This document shows, in pieces, positions 1 through 32,909 of a stretch of 64,000 nucleotides of DNA. The stretch comes from Chondrilla cf. caribensis. Its lineage: Eukaryota; Porifera; Demospongiae; Chondrillida; Chondrillidae. The DNA lies in the NCBI GenBank assembly GCA_964020155.1, contig OZ026562.1:2448501-2512500 (forward strand), in the 5' to 3' direction. The stretch's first letter is position 1; each line of letters starts with the position of its first letter. Below the pieces are notes generated by a model. The model did no database searches and was not told the origin of the DNA. It worked only from the letters and a program-made list of their open reading frames with translations. The position numbers and the translations under genes are program-made.

Positions 1-20216
<20,216 letters not shown>

Positions 20217-20240
20217 TTTTTCACGAGCACAGTAGATATA

Positions 20241-20311
20241 GTCTGGCGTAGCCGACCCTTGATCGGGCCCAACAAAATAAAATGGCGGATCAAGGGTCGG
20301 CTACGCCAGAC
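20241..20311. promoter_or_regulatory. Perfect 24-bp-arm inverted repeat at left-copy promoter
   Basis: Arms 20241-20264 and 20288-20311 are perfectly complementary (GTCTGGCGTAGCCGACCC...), loop 23 bp. It starts 25 bp upstream of the left epoxide hydrolase ATG. The right copy has an unrelated palindrome at the same place (29539-29576). The regulatory role is inferred from position only; it could equally be a foldback insertion. Confidence 0.5.
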
Positions 20312-20329
20312 AAAATAGATAAACCCTTT

Positions 20330-20382
20330 CATGCTAGGACCCCACCCGTACTAGAGGATCAGACACTATACATAATGAACAG
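20330..20382 (-). pseudogene. Fossil of the sulfotransferase C-terminus
   Basis: A minus-strand frame reads VSDPLVRVGS then stop, aligning with the end of the intact sulfotransferase (VSDSLVRAGF then stop, at 29610-29640). DNA similarity continues past the stop (TAGCATG in both) and fades near 20382/29671. Only the last codons were copied, so it is a non-functional by-product of the segmental duplication. Confidence 0.75.
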
Positions 20383-20557
20383 CTGCTTGTGTGCATCATG
20401 TAACCTGTACATACTATGATGTCACACCACAGGTAGATAAAGACTTTCTGCTGTTGTGCATTGTAATGTTTGTGGAGATATATACTTATATGTACGTACA
20501 TGTACACAATGTTTATAGTAGGAATCACACACATGCACACATGGACTTGTACACATA

Positions 20558-20626
<69 letters not shown>

Positions 20627-21100
20627 TTTAAAAACTATACAATATTTTGTGTGGGTGCAGATTTTATATTGGGACGATGACACTTTATATGCATAGGAAT
20701 AATAATGACATGTGCAGAAATCTGCAAGTGTGATCCCCTATTTCATAATATACAGTACTAAGACTGCATGTGCAGATATATGTGATTACCTTGTGTACAA
20801 GCATGAACACATACGTATTACTGTCTTGATGTCAGCTGAGTGAGTCATCAATCAATCCACACTCACAAGACTTAGAGCTAAACACTAGTATTAATAATAA
20901 TACATTGCCACTCGAGAAAGGTACACACACACACACGTGTATGATGTATGTATGTATATCATAATAGTAACTGTCACTCTTATTAGTTTACAGAAGCCTA
21001 TGATGCATGAGGATAGCATAGATGTACTAACACTACCTATTATGGCATAATCCACTGTAAACACACTAAATGCTCCATTTTTGTGAGTTGATTTGCAGCT
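20383..21100. other. Duplication junction, intergenic
   Basis: Between the sulfotransferase fossil and the 3' end of the right epoxide hydrolase. It contains a CA array (20565-20622) and otherwise no supported feature. The novel junction of the tandem duplication must lie here. Confidence 0.5.
20565..20622. repeat. (CA)n microsatellite
   Basis: CA array of about 58 bp in the duplication-junction interval between the two epoxide hydrolase copies. Confidence 0.95.
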
Positions 21101-24100
21101 TTACTTGGAAGCAACAAACTCCCAGATGAACTGGTTGACTGTGTCTGGGTGATCCTGCTGGACCCAGTGGCTACAGTTTGCAATCCGCCTACACAAAACA
21201 GAGCAAGGTGACTCAAGGTTAACAGAGTACACATACAACACAGTATACAACATAGGTAGAATGAGAACAGAGTAGCGACATATACAAACTGACATATCAA
21301 TTGCTGAAAGAGTAGTACTGGTATATACATATTCACCATTTATGAGGCAATGACGAATCAGGTGAGTATGTACGTACAATCGAACACATTCCACATACGT
21401 ACATGACAGGAATGTACCAAACACCACTGTAAACTGGAACTAATTATAGTCTCATTTTTGTCATAGGCAACGTTACAGCATGTGACTGGTATACGTGTGT
21501 GTGTTGCTGCTACTGTCACTGAATTCTGCAGCCACACTCACTTCACAGTCACATCAGCACAGAAGGGCATATATCTGTCCCGATCAGCTAGGTCTGAAGA
21601 GAGGAATTGGTCATCGTCACCCTGCAGACAGAAATACACATGTACCACGTGAGAATGTACATACATGATAGGCAGACAATAAAAGCACATGCATTTCATA
21701 TGCACATGTATGTACATAGTTAGGTACAGTGTGGAATGTCCATATGGTACATAAATTGGGGTCGAATAGTGACAATAACATTCATGTTACGATTGTGCAA
21801 AAAATGTTATAGACAAATATTCGAGTTGCTCCACACACATGTCAGCTATACGTGTGCCAGCAGGTGGGAAATACCTCTACCTTGGTGGAAGAAATGAACT
21901 GCTGAACTAGCTAACATAGAATCCGTGCACCACTGTACTCACCCAAATCAGCAACGTTGGTACTGTCACCTTCTCCCTTTCAGAGGCTCCAGTTGAACTT
22001 TTAGCAGATGACAGCAAGCACCGATAATAGTTTATTGGACAGGTCAGTCCGTTGGGCTGGCTGAACATAAACTTATATGCTTCAATGACTTCTTCACCAA
22101 AGTCAGATCTGTTGTTCTTCATTCCCTGAGAATATCAATAGATGAGTACATTTAGGTGAATGGCCCATGTATGTATGTACATACGTAGCTGTACTAAAGG
22201 TACCCAGAGACGAGGGACAGATAGAGGTGGGACTTACCCCTTTCCCCAGGAAGGCCGATCCAATTGCCCTGTAGTCACGAAGTCCCATCACAAATTCAGG
22301 CAGTGCAGGAACTTTGAAGAAAAACATGTACTGGAAGAAGAGAACAGTAATAACACACCTCAAGACATATGTACACTTGATAGGTACGTTTTGAAGCTAC
22401 TGATGAGGGGCTTATTAATGAATTAGGATTTGAAGTTGTAGGAAGACATAAACAGCACAAATACAGGAATCAATTATCCTTACTAAAAATATTTGAAAAA
22501 AAATTAAAAATATAAGTGAGGGATACGGCTCCACAAATTAGGAAGGGAGGAAACTCAGAAAGCCTAAAATCAGCAAAGCTTCACTGATTTTACTGTACTA
22601 CTATAAGATGTACACTAACCAATATATCCACATACTATAATACAGTGAAGAGAATATAATATATTTGTCATGTACGTACAGTACAAAGATACCTACGTAT
22701 CTGGATAACAGCCGAGTGTCAATATAACCAATAGATTGCTTATACCTACAGTGGAGCCTGTATGAACAGACACACTCCTGGTGTGGTCACCTCCCCAATC
22801 AAATCCTGCAATAAATATCTACTATCACCTGTTTACATACATTTCAGTCTAGATAGATAGCCATCCATCTAATCCAGACAAGAAAATGAGATCCTACAGA
22901 TGACCACATTCTCCATTGTATTATATTACAGAGGAACCCACTTAACATGAAATTCAAGGGACCAATTAGGAACTTTCATGTTAACAGAATTTAATGTAAA
23001 CAGAATATTCAGCAGCATAATAAAAGGTACTGTAAACAAGTAAAGTACATACAAATAAAGTAAACACACAAGTAAACACAGCATATAGAGCTCAGCAATA
23101 TCAACACTAGGTTGTTATCATGTACTATTAAAAGTCTGTTAACACAGTCCGTCTTTGACTCTTCACCCTTTGTTTGTCAATAAACGTTTCCATCTGGTCA
23201 ATACCAAAAAAGAAGTCGCATCCTTCATCTTACCTCTGGAAGAATTTGCATAGTTTATCTACACAAGAGTGAGCCACTGATACTGTAACGGAAAGAGATT
23301 TCTGCTTAGGCTTAGGAGCTGCCACATTTTGCGTTAAGCTATAAATGTCACACTTCGAACCAGGAAATGTATTCGTGATATCCGAAAATTCAAAGTATCT
23401 GGTTTCGTTTTATCCGGAACATTTCATGTGGATTTTATATGTAACATAATCAGGAATACAGGAATCACTCATGATAAACAATACTTCGTCTTATGCATGT
23501 TTGTGTTAAGTGGTTTCCACTGCATGTTATACATATGGTAGATACAGTACAATTTGCAGTAAGTACACTGAAGAGGACAATAAATCCTATCAGTACTGAT
23601 GACTGAGTGAACTGTATGTACTAACCAGGAGTGTGTACTAACCAGGAGTGTGTACTAACCAGGAGTGTGTGCTAACCAGGAGTGTTTACTAACCAGGAGT
23701 GTGTACTAACCAGGAGTGTGTACTACACAGAAGTATGCACTTACCTAGGAGAATGTACTTCCCAGGAGTATGTACTTCCCAGGAATTTGTACTAATCGGG
23801 GTACTTATGACATTGTACTAAGCAAGTTGTACTGTACACACTTGGTAAATACCAAATGAACTGGATGCAGGATGCAGACATAACAACACACTGAACTTTA
23901 GGTGATAGACTGTTGTTCTATTGCTGCTGGTGGGAGAGCTAGTAGAGTACACAAAGTGTTTACATATATGGATGCCACCATGGTATGTAGATCCCAATTT
24001 ATCAACACGTACGTATACGTACTTAATTACAATAAATAACTACAAAGAATGTTGTTTACTAACAATATCCTCCACTATCTAATGTCACACAGTTATACCA

Positions 24101-26455
24101 ATTAGTGCTGAAAAATGTTCAACAAAGGGGAGTTGACCACAACAGAGAAGCGTGAGGAAATGGTGTGCAGACAACTGTTGACTGCACATGTATGGGGTTA
24201 GCAAGAACCAACACAACTTCCAAGCAGATGTCTGTGAAGAGACTTTTGTGCAGTTTTTTTGACATGTTTGCAATAAATGCTAACACAAGCATGCCATACA
24301 TAGTATATATGTATGAAAATACATTGCATGCATACATATATACGTACACAAATACATATTATTATGCATATACATACATAAAGTACATACGTACATGATG
24401 TAGCAGATACATTAGCATCAGTGTCACACAGAGGATGTGGCTGTAGGCAACTCACACCAAACCGCTTCATTTGATGAAAGTTGTTTACACTGAACTCTCT
24501 AAACAATAAAGAGCAAAAGAGACAACAATAAAATTTATCATAATTAAGAATTTCTAACTAGGACAAAGTTAAAGTGAGAGTTAGGGTGATAGTGAGGGTT
24601 AGAGGGTAAGACCAACACGCAATACTGGCTTATATGTACATACTAAGGCCCCAAGGGGAGAATGGAGTACAAAGAGAACATGAGATATGTACCTTGGATG
24701 TGGGCAGTTCATTGGAATGAGGCGTTCGACCAGATTAGGATGACGATGTGCCACTTGCCTACAGAGTGGGAGAAGCATTTGTGTAACAGATTGTACAACC
24801 AACAGAGCAGGACATGGATATACATCCACTGACATAGACAGATATCCACTGACATACATCCAGTGACATACATCTACAACATGCATCCTCATGCATCCAC
24901 AGATGCATGAACACCTATGCAGAGATGTTCCTGATGGCCACCAGGGACCTCTTCTGGGATGTGCTTACGACACCCTACACTAACAGTCCAATGCTAAATC
25001 GAAAATCGAGGACAGGTGAAGCTAGGCCTTGGTCTCCTAGCCCACCTCTCAGTCAGCCTCACAACTCACACATGGGAGGAAATATTTGGAGAAGGGAGCT
25101 TCAAAATTTCATTTGAAAACAATCATCTCAGTTTTCAGTCAGCAGTTTTAATTTTTTGACTTTAACATTACTACATTGTACTATGCGTGACTTGAAATTT
25201 TGCAGTCATAATATTGTGAATCGAACCAAAATGTGAAAAACGTGAAAAGCTTCATGGAAACTTTCCACTAAGTATACAGAATGTTGAGTACCTAACTAGC
25301 CTGACCTTACACAACTTTATTCTGCATTGCCTTCTGGGAGATGACATGATCATACACCGGCAATAAATCCCAGTAACCATGGCAATGGTAGACAATATCA
25401 GTTATCACTTCTTCACATGGAATTTACACTTGTAGCAATGTGTTTTCAGTTGCCATAGTAACGGCAGATAAAGTGACATTTACATATAATGTAACACTCT
25501 CAAATCCATTGCCGCCAGTTACTGTACACAGGGTTTGTACAGTAACCATGGTAACCTATAGAATGTATTTGTAGGGTAGTGACAACTTAAATGATAGATG
25601 ATAACACTGTCAGAGACTGAATCAACAATTTGGTAAACCTGTCCTTCCACCCACTTGCCATCAAAGAGAAGAAAATAGGTTTGGAGAAATAGACATCAAA
25701 CTGACCATTCAAATTTCGATCAACTATTTTATTATTCTTTAGAAATCTTAAGGGGAGCCTTTAGGATAAAGGTTTCCATGTTGAAAGATATTCAAAATCC
25801 AAGAAAATATCTCCCTTTCTTCACCTCATCTCAAAGGTCTCATCCCCACTCCCTCAAAGCTTGATAGAAGATGAGATACCACAGACGTCAACTATAGTGA
25901 GTCCAGGCAACACATATCCTTCAAGTCTTAAGACCGGATAAGACCTTTACATTTGTCAGTCATCTTTGAATCAGCTAACACATCAAAACAGGGTCACTAA
26001 ATGAAACATTCTGTTCACATGTTACACTAACTATTTAGTGTCTACCAAACCCACACACAAAGGTCACATAGAGCACAAGGAGCATCGATGTCACATACCA
26101 GGCCACTGCTCCTCCCCAGTCGTGAGCCACCAGAACACATTTCGTGTACCCAAGGGCGGGAATCTGATTGACAGAAGAGATAAGCAACCCTAGCTGTTAC
26201 CCACATGCAGGACTGAGCTGGGATGTACACACATGTATATACGTGTGAACATCAACCATACTGACAACACACAACAGGTACTTGAACCATACTGAGATAT
26301 GCATAAACAACAGGTACATCAACCATATGGAGTATGTATGTACGTACATACGTGAACCCAACTTATACATTTGGATGCACACATTTATGTACGCAGTACA
26401 GAACACCCTATACATGTATGTACATAGTTTGCAAACATATTCTGCACACATGAAT

Positions 26456-26518
<63 letters not shown>

Positions 26519-26823
26519 CACTCTTACACACACAAACACACATATTTGTATACACTGCACGAATGCACCCACCAGTTCAACAATGTCTTTCACCAAATTA
26601 TCAATCACATATCCATCCTTGTCTGTGGGATGATCTGTATCCCCATAGCCTCTGTTAGTAGACAACACAAGAAGAGACCATACACTATGAGATTCTTTGA
26701 GCAAATATGGAACATTTAGCTATATCACTGACATATGTACACATACAGAATGTACTCATGTCACAACATCATAACTTCTATCTACATTTGCATGCATTCA
26801 TAACACACACACACATGTACACA

Positions 26824-26905
<82 letters not shown>

Positions 26906-27021
26906 TGCATAGACACACTGCACACACATAAACAGGTATGTAAATGCACACACATACGTACGTACATACGTACATGCATGTGCACTCACACATGCAAACA
27001 AACATATACATACACACATGT

Positions 27022-27064
<43 letters not shown>

Positions 27065-27926
27065 ACATGCATGTTCACATGCAGTAGTATAATACTATGT
27101 CAACAATGTAAGTAAAAAGTCCACATCAACTTCACCTCATGTCTATAGCCACTGCAAAGTAATCTTTCTGGAATTCCTTCAACTGGTACCGCCAGGAGAA
27201 CCAAAACTGCATACAATGAATACAACTGGTCACACTGACACACCATTGGTTCCAGCACAGACATCACTGATGGTACAACATGCAAACATAATTGTGACTC
27301 ATTGAGACAATGGGCACTCCAGCATACATCACACAAGAGCAAAATTTGCCCCTTAGCAACATGGACAAATTCGAGTACACACAAAATTTCAAAATGTGGT
27401 AGCAAAATTCCATCTTATTGAGAATAACACTCACTCTAGAAAAAATAATCATCATATACATATTATCGAACAAATACTACCACAACAGACTACTCCACCA
27501 CACAGTACTGATAGACTACTCCACGATAGACTACGCCATCACACAGTACTCCACGATAGACTACTCCACCACACAGTACTCCATGATAGACTACTCCACC
27601 AAACAGTACTCCAGCATATACGTATGTGGTGATCGGCATACATACAAAGAAATCACCTACAGGTTATGTCTAGCTGACCTCAGGAAATCCATGCAGAAAC
27701 AGCATCAGTGGTTTGCTCCTGTCTCCAGCTGCGACATAATGGAAGCGAATTCCATTGGCCCTCACATAGCCATGAGTCCCATATGACTGATCCAGCAGGA
27801 TACTGGGTGCACCTGAGATGGGTTGGATGGAGAGGATGAACCAGAACTGAAGCTGAGTAGAAGGATACTACACAGGTGGATCCAACACATTGTATGTAAA
27901 GACAGGCAGACATGTACATATCTGAG

Positions 27927-27967
<41 letters not shown>

Positions 27968-29469
27968 GTGACAAGTATAGGACCGAATGCAAGAAGTAAC
28001 ATATATGTACATATGTATCAACTTGGTACATACATAATTTTGATTAAATGTACGTGTACGTACATGTGTCTTGGTCCTAGACTACATGCTCTATTGTATA
28101 GTGTTGGTATAGTGGAGATGGTGTGATACATTTTAAATACTGAAGCTGTCTTTATAACTAGGTATCCAATTGAAACAGAGAACACCAAGTTCTGTTGTTG
28201 TGGCAAAATTTGATTAATCCAAAAGTTGTAATATGTCAAAATTTTGCAGCGATATCTAATCCCATAGGATAGAATGCTGTGGCAAATTATTGGCCTGGTA
28301 CAATTTGAGATGCAAAAATAATCCTACCCAACCAAAAATATCATACTTCTGATTACCATAGGGCTACATTAGCTGCCACATATACTTATGAATTTGACCC
28401 GTAGGCACCATGGACACTACCAAGTGCACACAACGTTCCAAGGTGGTGTATTGACCATATTTTGTAGGCTTGGAAAGTGTGGTGCTGAGACCGAAATGTG
28501 CCCCTTAGCAACATGGACACTTTCGAGTACACACAACATTTCAAAATGTGGCAGCAAAATTCCATCTTATTCAGAATAACACTCACTTTAGAACAAATAA
28601 TGGTCATACATATATTATCTAACAAATAATACCACAACTAATAAATGTATACATGGTATTCAATATTATAATAGTAGAGTCTACATAATGGAATATAATA
28701 TTAACATCCTCAATTTTTATGACAGTGCTAATTTTCACACCTAAAGATACATCTAAACATGATCACATTTAAACACATTTGAGACTACTTTGAATAAACA
28801 AAGTATACATATTATCTGAAATGTTGATAATTCCCACTCTTCGCATGGAGCAAGCCTGGTGGTGGCAGTGTGATGTGCGTCTTTGTATGCAGTTAGATTG
28901 CAAATGATGTTGGATTATAGAGTTGTGAGATGAGCAAGGTCCCGCATCATGGATTGGTCTACGTACTTCATAACAACTATGTAATGAGATCAACTGTTTG
29001 GACCTTTAAGCGGGGGCTTCGATGATTTTGATAAAGTAAAACCTGTCTATAACGACCACCTCACGGGCCAAGGAGAGTTGTAAACACCGGTACCGGGTGG
29101 TGTCTGTTTGTAGAGGTCTTGTGCTCCTGACGGTAGTATGATAGATGTTTCTATGTTGTAGACTATATCAGAGACTTCGGAGAAATATCACACAGCATCC
29201 GATGATGCTCAATTAAAGGTCCCTAAAGAGGTTTTAGTTTAGGCCGAAACTGTGTACAGCGTCTAATGTTAGTTCACGGATCTAATAATGATAGTTGTTA
29301 CGTGTGTACAGATCTGTGACAGCAACAAACTTTCTCTATTCTTCTTCTTGAAAGCAGTTAGAGGATGCCTTAAAAACGTGATCAATATCCCTAGCAGAGA
29401 GCCAAGCACTCCGAGCACGATGAAAGCAATCGACACGAAAAAAAGCATTAATTGTTGACCAACCGCCAT
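21101..29469 (-). CDS. EPHX3/4-like: Epoxide hydrolase (EPHX3/4-like), right copy, complete
   Basis: Complete 11-exon gene, 347 aa, the usual size for EPHX3/4. Exons: 29469-29302, 27786-27679, 27206-27136, 26651-26573, 26163-26099, 24758-24693, 24498-24456, 22330-22238, 22125-21943, 21621-21542, 21188-21101. Visible motifs: hydrophobic anchor at residues about 7-33; HGFPE at 88-92; RGYGDTD at 116-122; nucleophile elbow HDWGG with Asp157; cap-domain tyrosines near 201 and 264/265 (YMFFFKVP and INYYR); acid Asp in GDDDQ (about 296); His326 in CSHW. So the full catalytic set is present. Known for the family: ER-facing hydrolysis of epoxides to diols. Exon 7 starts three codons later than in the left copy because the acceptor region changed. 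The stop lies 884 bp from the start codon of the left copy. Confidence 0.92.
22929..23522. mobile_element. pogo/Tigger-like MITE, 594 bp
   Basis: The terminal inverted repeats are about 19 bp: CAGAGGAACCCACTTAACA at the left end; the complement of the right end reads CAGTGGAAACCACTTAACA. A TA precedes the left end, as expected for TA-targeting elements; the right flank is CA, perhaps mutated. No transposase frame. The paralogous intron of the left copy (about 2380-2400) is an empty site: sequence either side of the element is contiguous there. So it inserted after the duplication. Confidence 0.8.
23610..23800. repeat. 17-bp minisatellite
   Basis: Six good and several decayed copies of AACCAGGAGTGTGTACT. 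The left copy has one or two units at about 2510-2540, so this array expanded only in the right copy. Confidence 0.92.
26458..26515. repeat. (CA)n microsatellite
   Basis: CA array beside exon 4 of the right epoxide hydrolase, paralogous to 16740-16900. Confidence 0.95.
26805..27062. repeat. Paired (CA)n arrays
   Basis: Two CA arrays (26815-26900 and 27023-27062) separated by GTAC/TACGTA-rich DNA, in the exon 3-4 intron of the right epoxide hydrolase. Confidence 0.93.
27345..27486. repeat. Dispersed repeat, copy A
   Basis: About 140 bp beginning GCCCCTTAGCAACATGGACA and ending at the ACCACAAC that borders the 30-bp minisatellite. It recurs at 28500-28638 with about 90% identity by eye. The left epoxide hydrolase copy lacks it. 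Confidence 0.75.
27487..27612. repeat. 30-bp minisatellite, short allele
   Basis: About four units of the same 30-bp repeat seen at 17726-19041, at the paralogous intron position of the right copy, with an internal deletion near 27507. Confidence 0.92.
28500..28638. repeat. Dispersed repeat, copy B
   Basis: Second copy of the repeat at 27345-27486, same orientation, within the exon 1-2 intron of the right epoxide hydrolase. Confidence 0.75.
29034..29238. mobile_element. Short MITE, right copy
   Basis: Paralogue of the element at 19780-19985, with the same inverted ends (AGTAAAACCTGTCTATAACG and AGAGGTTTTAGT) and the same distance from exon 1. Confidence 0.6.
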
Positions 29470-29538
29470 TTTTTCAATAAAAAAATAAAATTAATAAAAG
29501 AACACACGGTCGAAGTATAAAGTCCACGTGTACAGTGT

Positions 29539-29576
29539 CCATAGATACTCCAACACACGTGTTGGAGTATCTATGG
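29539..29576. promoter_or_regulatory. Long palindrome upstream of right epoxide hydrolase
   Basis: 17-bp perfect arms (CCATAGATACTCCAACA and complement) with a 4-bp CACG loop, 70 bp upstream of the ATG at 29469 and 34 bp from the sulfotransferase stop. It shares its outer CCATAGA arm with palindromes at 31475, 31655 and 58805. A regulatory role is inferred. Confidence 0.55.
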
Positions 29577-29609
29577 TGTGTCAGACCATAACCAGTGGAC
29601 CCTCCCATG

Positions 29610-31231
29610 CTAGAATCCCGCCCGCACTAGAGAATCGGATACTAAACTATCTCCTAGCTCTACCCAGCTGCTATAGTCCACTCCAAATTTAGTTAGCATG
29701 GGCTGCAGTGACAAGATGGACTGCCGCATAAGAACCACCTGCTCTCTAGTATAAGGGTAGTACTTCCTGTCACCTGGGTACTTCCTCTTAACGTTGCTGG
29801 ATACTAGACGTGATACACAGTCAATCTTCTGCTCCTCGACAGGCAGTCCGAGAAACTTTAATACACATTTCAAGACAGTTGTCCTATTTGCTATAAGAGA
29901 TTCAAAAGTGACTACCATTCTTGCCACGCTGATATCATCATTGAGCCAGAACTGGACAAATTTTACCCACTCTTCATTCAATTTGAAACAAGTGTGATTC
30001 CAATGAGTGAAGTTTTCCTCTGAAAGGACAAAAAGTAGCAATTTTATTTTACATACAACATGCTTCAGCTTCAAAATGAACCTTAGTGTTCTTATTTCCC
30101 ACATGCAAATACACATATACTATCTCCACAATACACATACAACACACTACACAACAAACAACAAAAACAATACACACACACAACACCACACACAAACATG
30201 CATACACAACACGAGACACACACACAATAGACACTAACATGACATTCACACACTAAAAAAAGACAGAAACTAGGAAAGATAAATGCATACTCATACTCAC
30301 TGAAGTGATCAGGCTCTAATGTCCTTATATGGCTCCACAATACTTGACGATGGTACTCAGCCACTATAGCATCATAAGGATTACGTAGCAATACAATAGC
30401 TGCCTTGAACTTTGCTCCGCCATCCATCTCAGAATCCACAACATAGTACGAAGGGCGGTGTGTTTTTATCACAAGTACATTGTTGGACGTGATACCTTCA
30501 CCCATCAGCCCTGCTAGCTTCAGCACCAGGTCACAATCATAGGACCCAGTGAATACACCTGTCACCTGTTCCAGCAGGTATCTCAACCACGTATTGCCGG
30601 ACCCAGGGAAACTGGCCAGAGCTGTGATAGGCCACGGAGGCTTCCGCTGTAGCACAAGAGACTTCATGAAATGCATGTCTCCGAATGCAGTACATTCAAA
30701 TTTAAAACTGCTGTATAAATCAGTGAAGTTGTAATAGTCTGGGGATGCGTGCCCATCTTCCTCCATATATCTACGGGAACAAGCAAGGAAGTCAAAAACT
30801 GCCTTAGCTCGGAGGTCTTTAGCAGCAGAGAAGACACTCTCAAGCAACTTGTGGACAGATCCGGACATGGCCACTTTATTAGACATGCCATCAACAAATG
30901 TTGATATCTTGAGGATGTGGTCTAAAGGGTCTATGCTACTGATTTCTTCTGAATAATGATGAGATTGAACAGGAGTTTTAGATACGTATACACTCGTTTG
31001 TTGAGACCAATTGGAAGAGTTATGATTTAATACTCTCACAGTATCAGTACTAGTGCTAGTGTTCTTGCTGAATATTTTCCTCAGTCTTTTGTCGGCAGAG
31101 ATAAACTCACTCGGATAAGGTTCATTAGGAATGGACTGCAGCCTGAACTGAAGTATACAAACAACGAAGCAACACATAAGCAAACCAACAGTACATAACG
31201 CGCCCAATTTACGCCTAAAACAGGCGGCCAT
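29610..31231 (-). CDS. WSCD-like: Golgi-type sulfotransferase (WSCD/sulfotransferase family)
   Basis: Transfers sulfate from PAPS to a glycan or protein in the Golgi (family knowledge; substrate unknown). Two exons, 31231-30301 and 30019-29610, joined A|AG to give DHFKENFTHW; 446 aa. Visible: type II membrane anchor at about residues 11-28; a stem with NxS/T sites; the PAPS 5'-phosphosulfate loop ASFPGSGNTWLR at about 206-217; KTHRP at 256-260; the 3'-phosphate motif RNPYDAIVAEYHR at 283-295; then a typical C-terminal region with W, F and YYPYT. It has the sulfotransferase part of WSCD1/2 but I see no WSC domain, so it is shorter than those proteins. Start chosen at the only ATG before the anchor. 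Head-to-head with the rhodanese gene, 87 bp apart. Confidence 0.88.
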
Positions 31232-31318
31232 TTATGTTCAACCAATTCTATTACGCAATATCACCTAGATCAATAGTGTTTATCCATAGACCCTTTATCT
31301 ACTTGACTGTCGAGTGGA
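31232..31318. promoter_or_regulatory. Presumed bidirectional promoter
   Basis: The 87 bp between the divergent start codons of the sulfotransferase (31231, -) and the rhodanese (31319, +). With so little space, both transcription starts must lie here or inside the transcribed regions. No TATA box is evident. Confidence 0.5.
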
Positions 31319-32721
<1,403 letters not shown>

Positions 32722-32909
32722 TAGCATTGAAATTCATGATCAAATCAGAAACATGCATAAACACGTGCACAGTACAAAGTATATTTCCATAAAAATTGAC
32801 ACAAATTGTATAATTTGTGTACAAAACTGTAAATATATGAATTTATGAAGTTTGATATAAGTGCATTAATGAGTCCATAAAATTGAACTGTTCACACCTG
32901 AACGCATGG

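Noticed and set aside
22160..22426. Plus-strand 88-codon frame, duplicated at 144-410
   Set aside because: Conserved only because it is antisense to epoxide hydrolase exon 8 and its flanks in the duplicated block.
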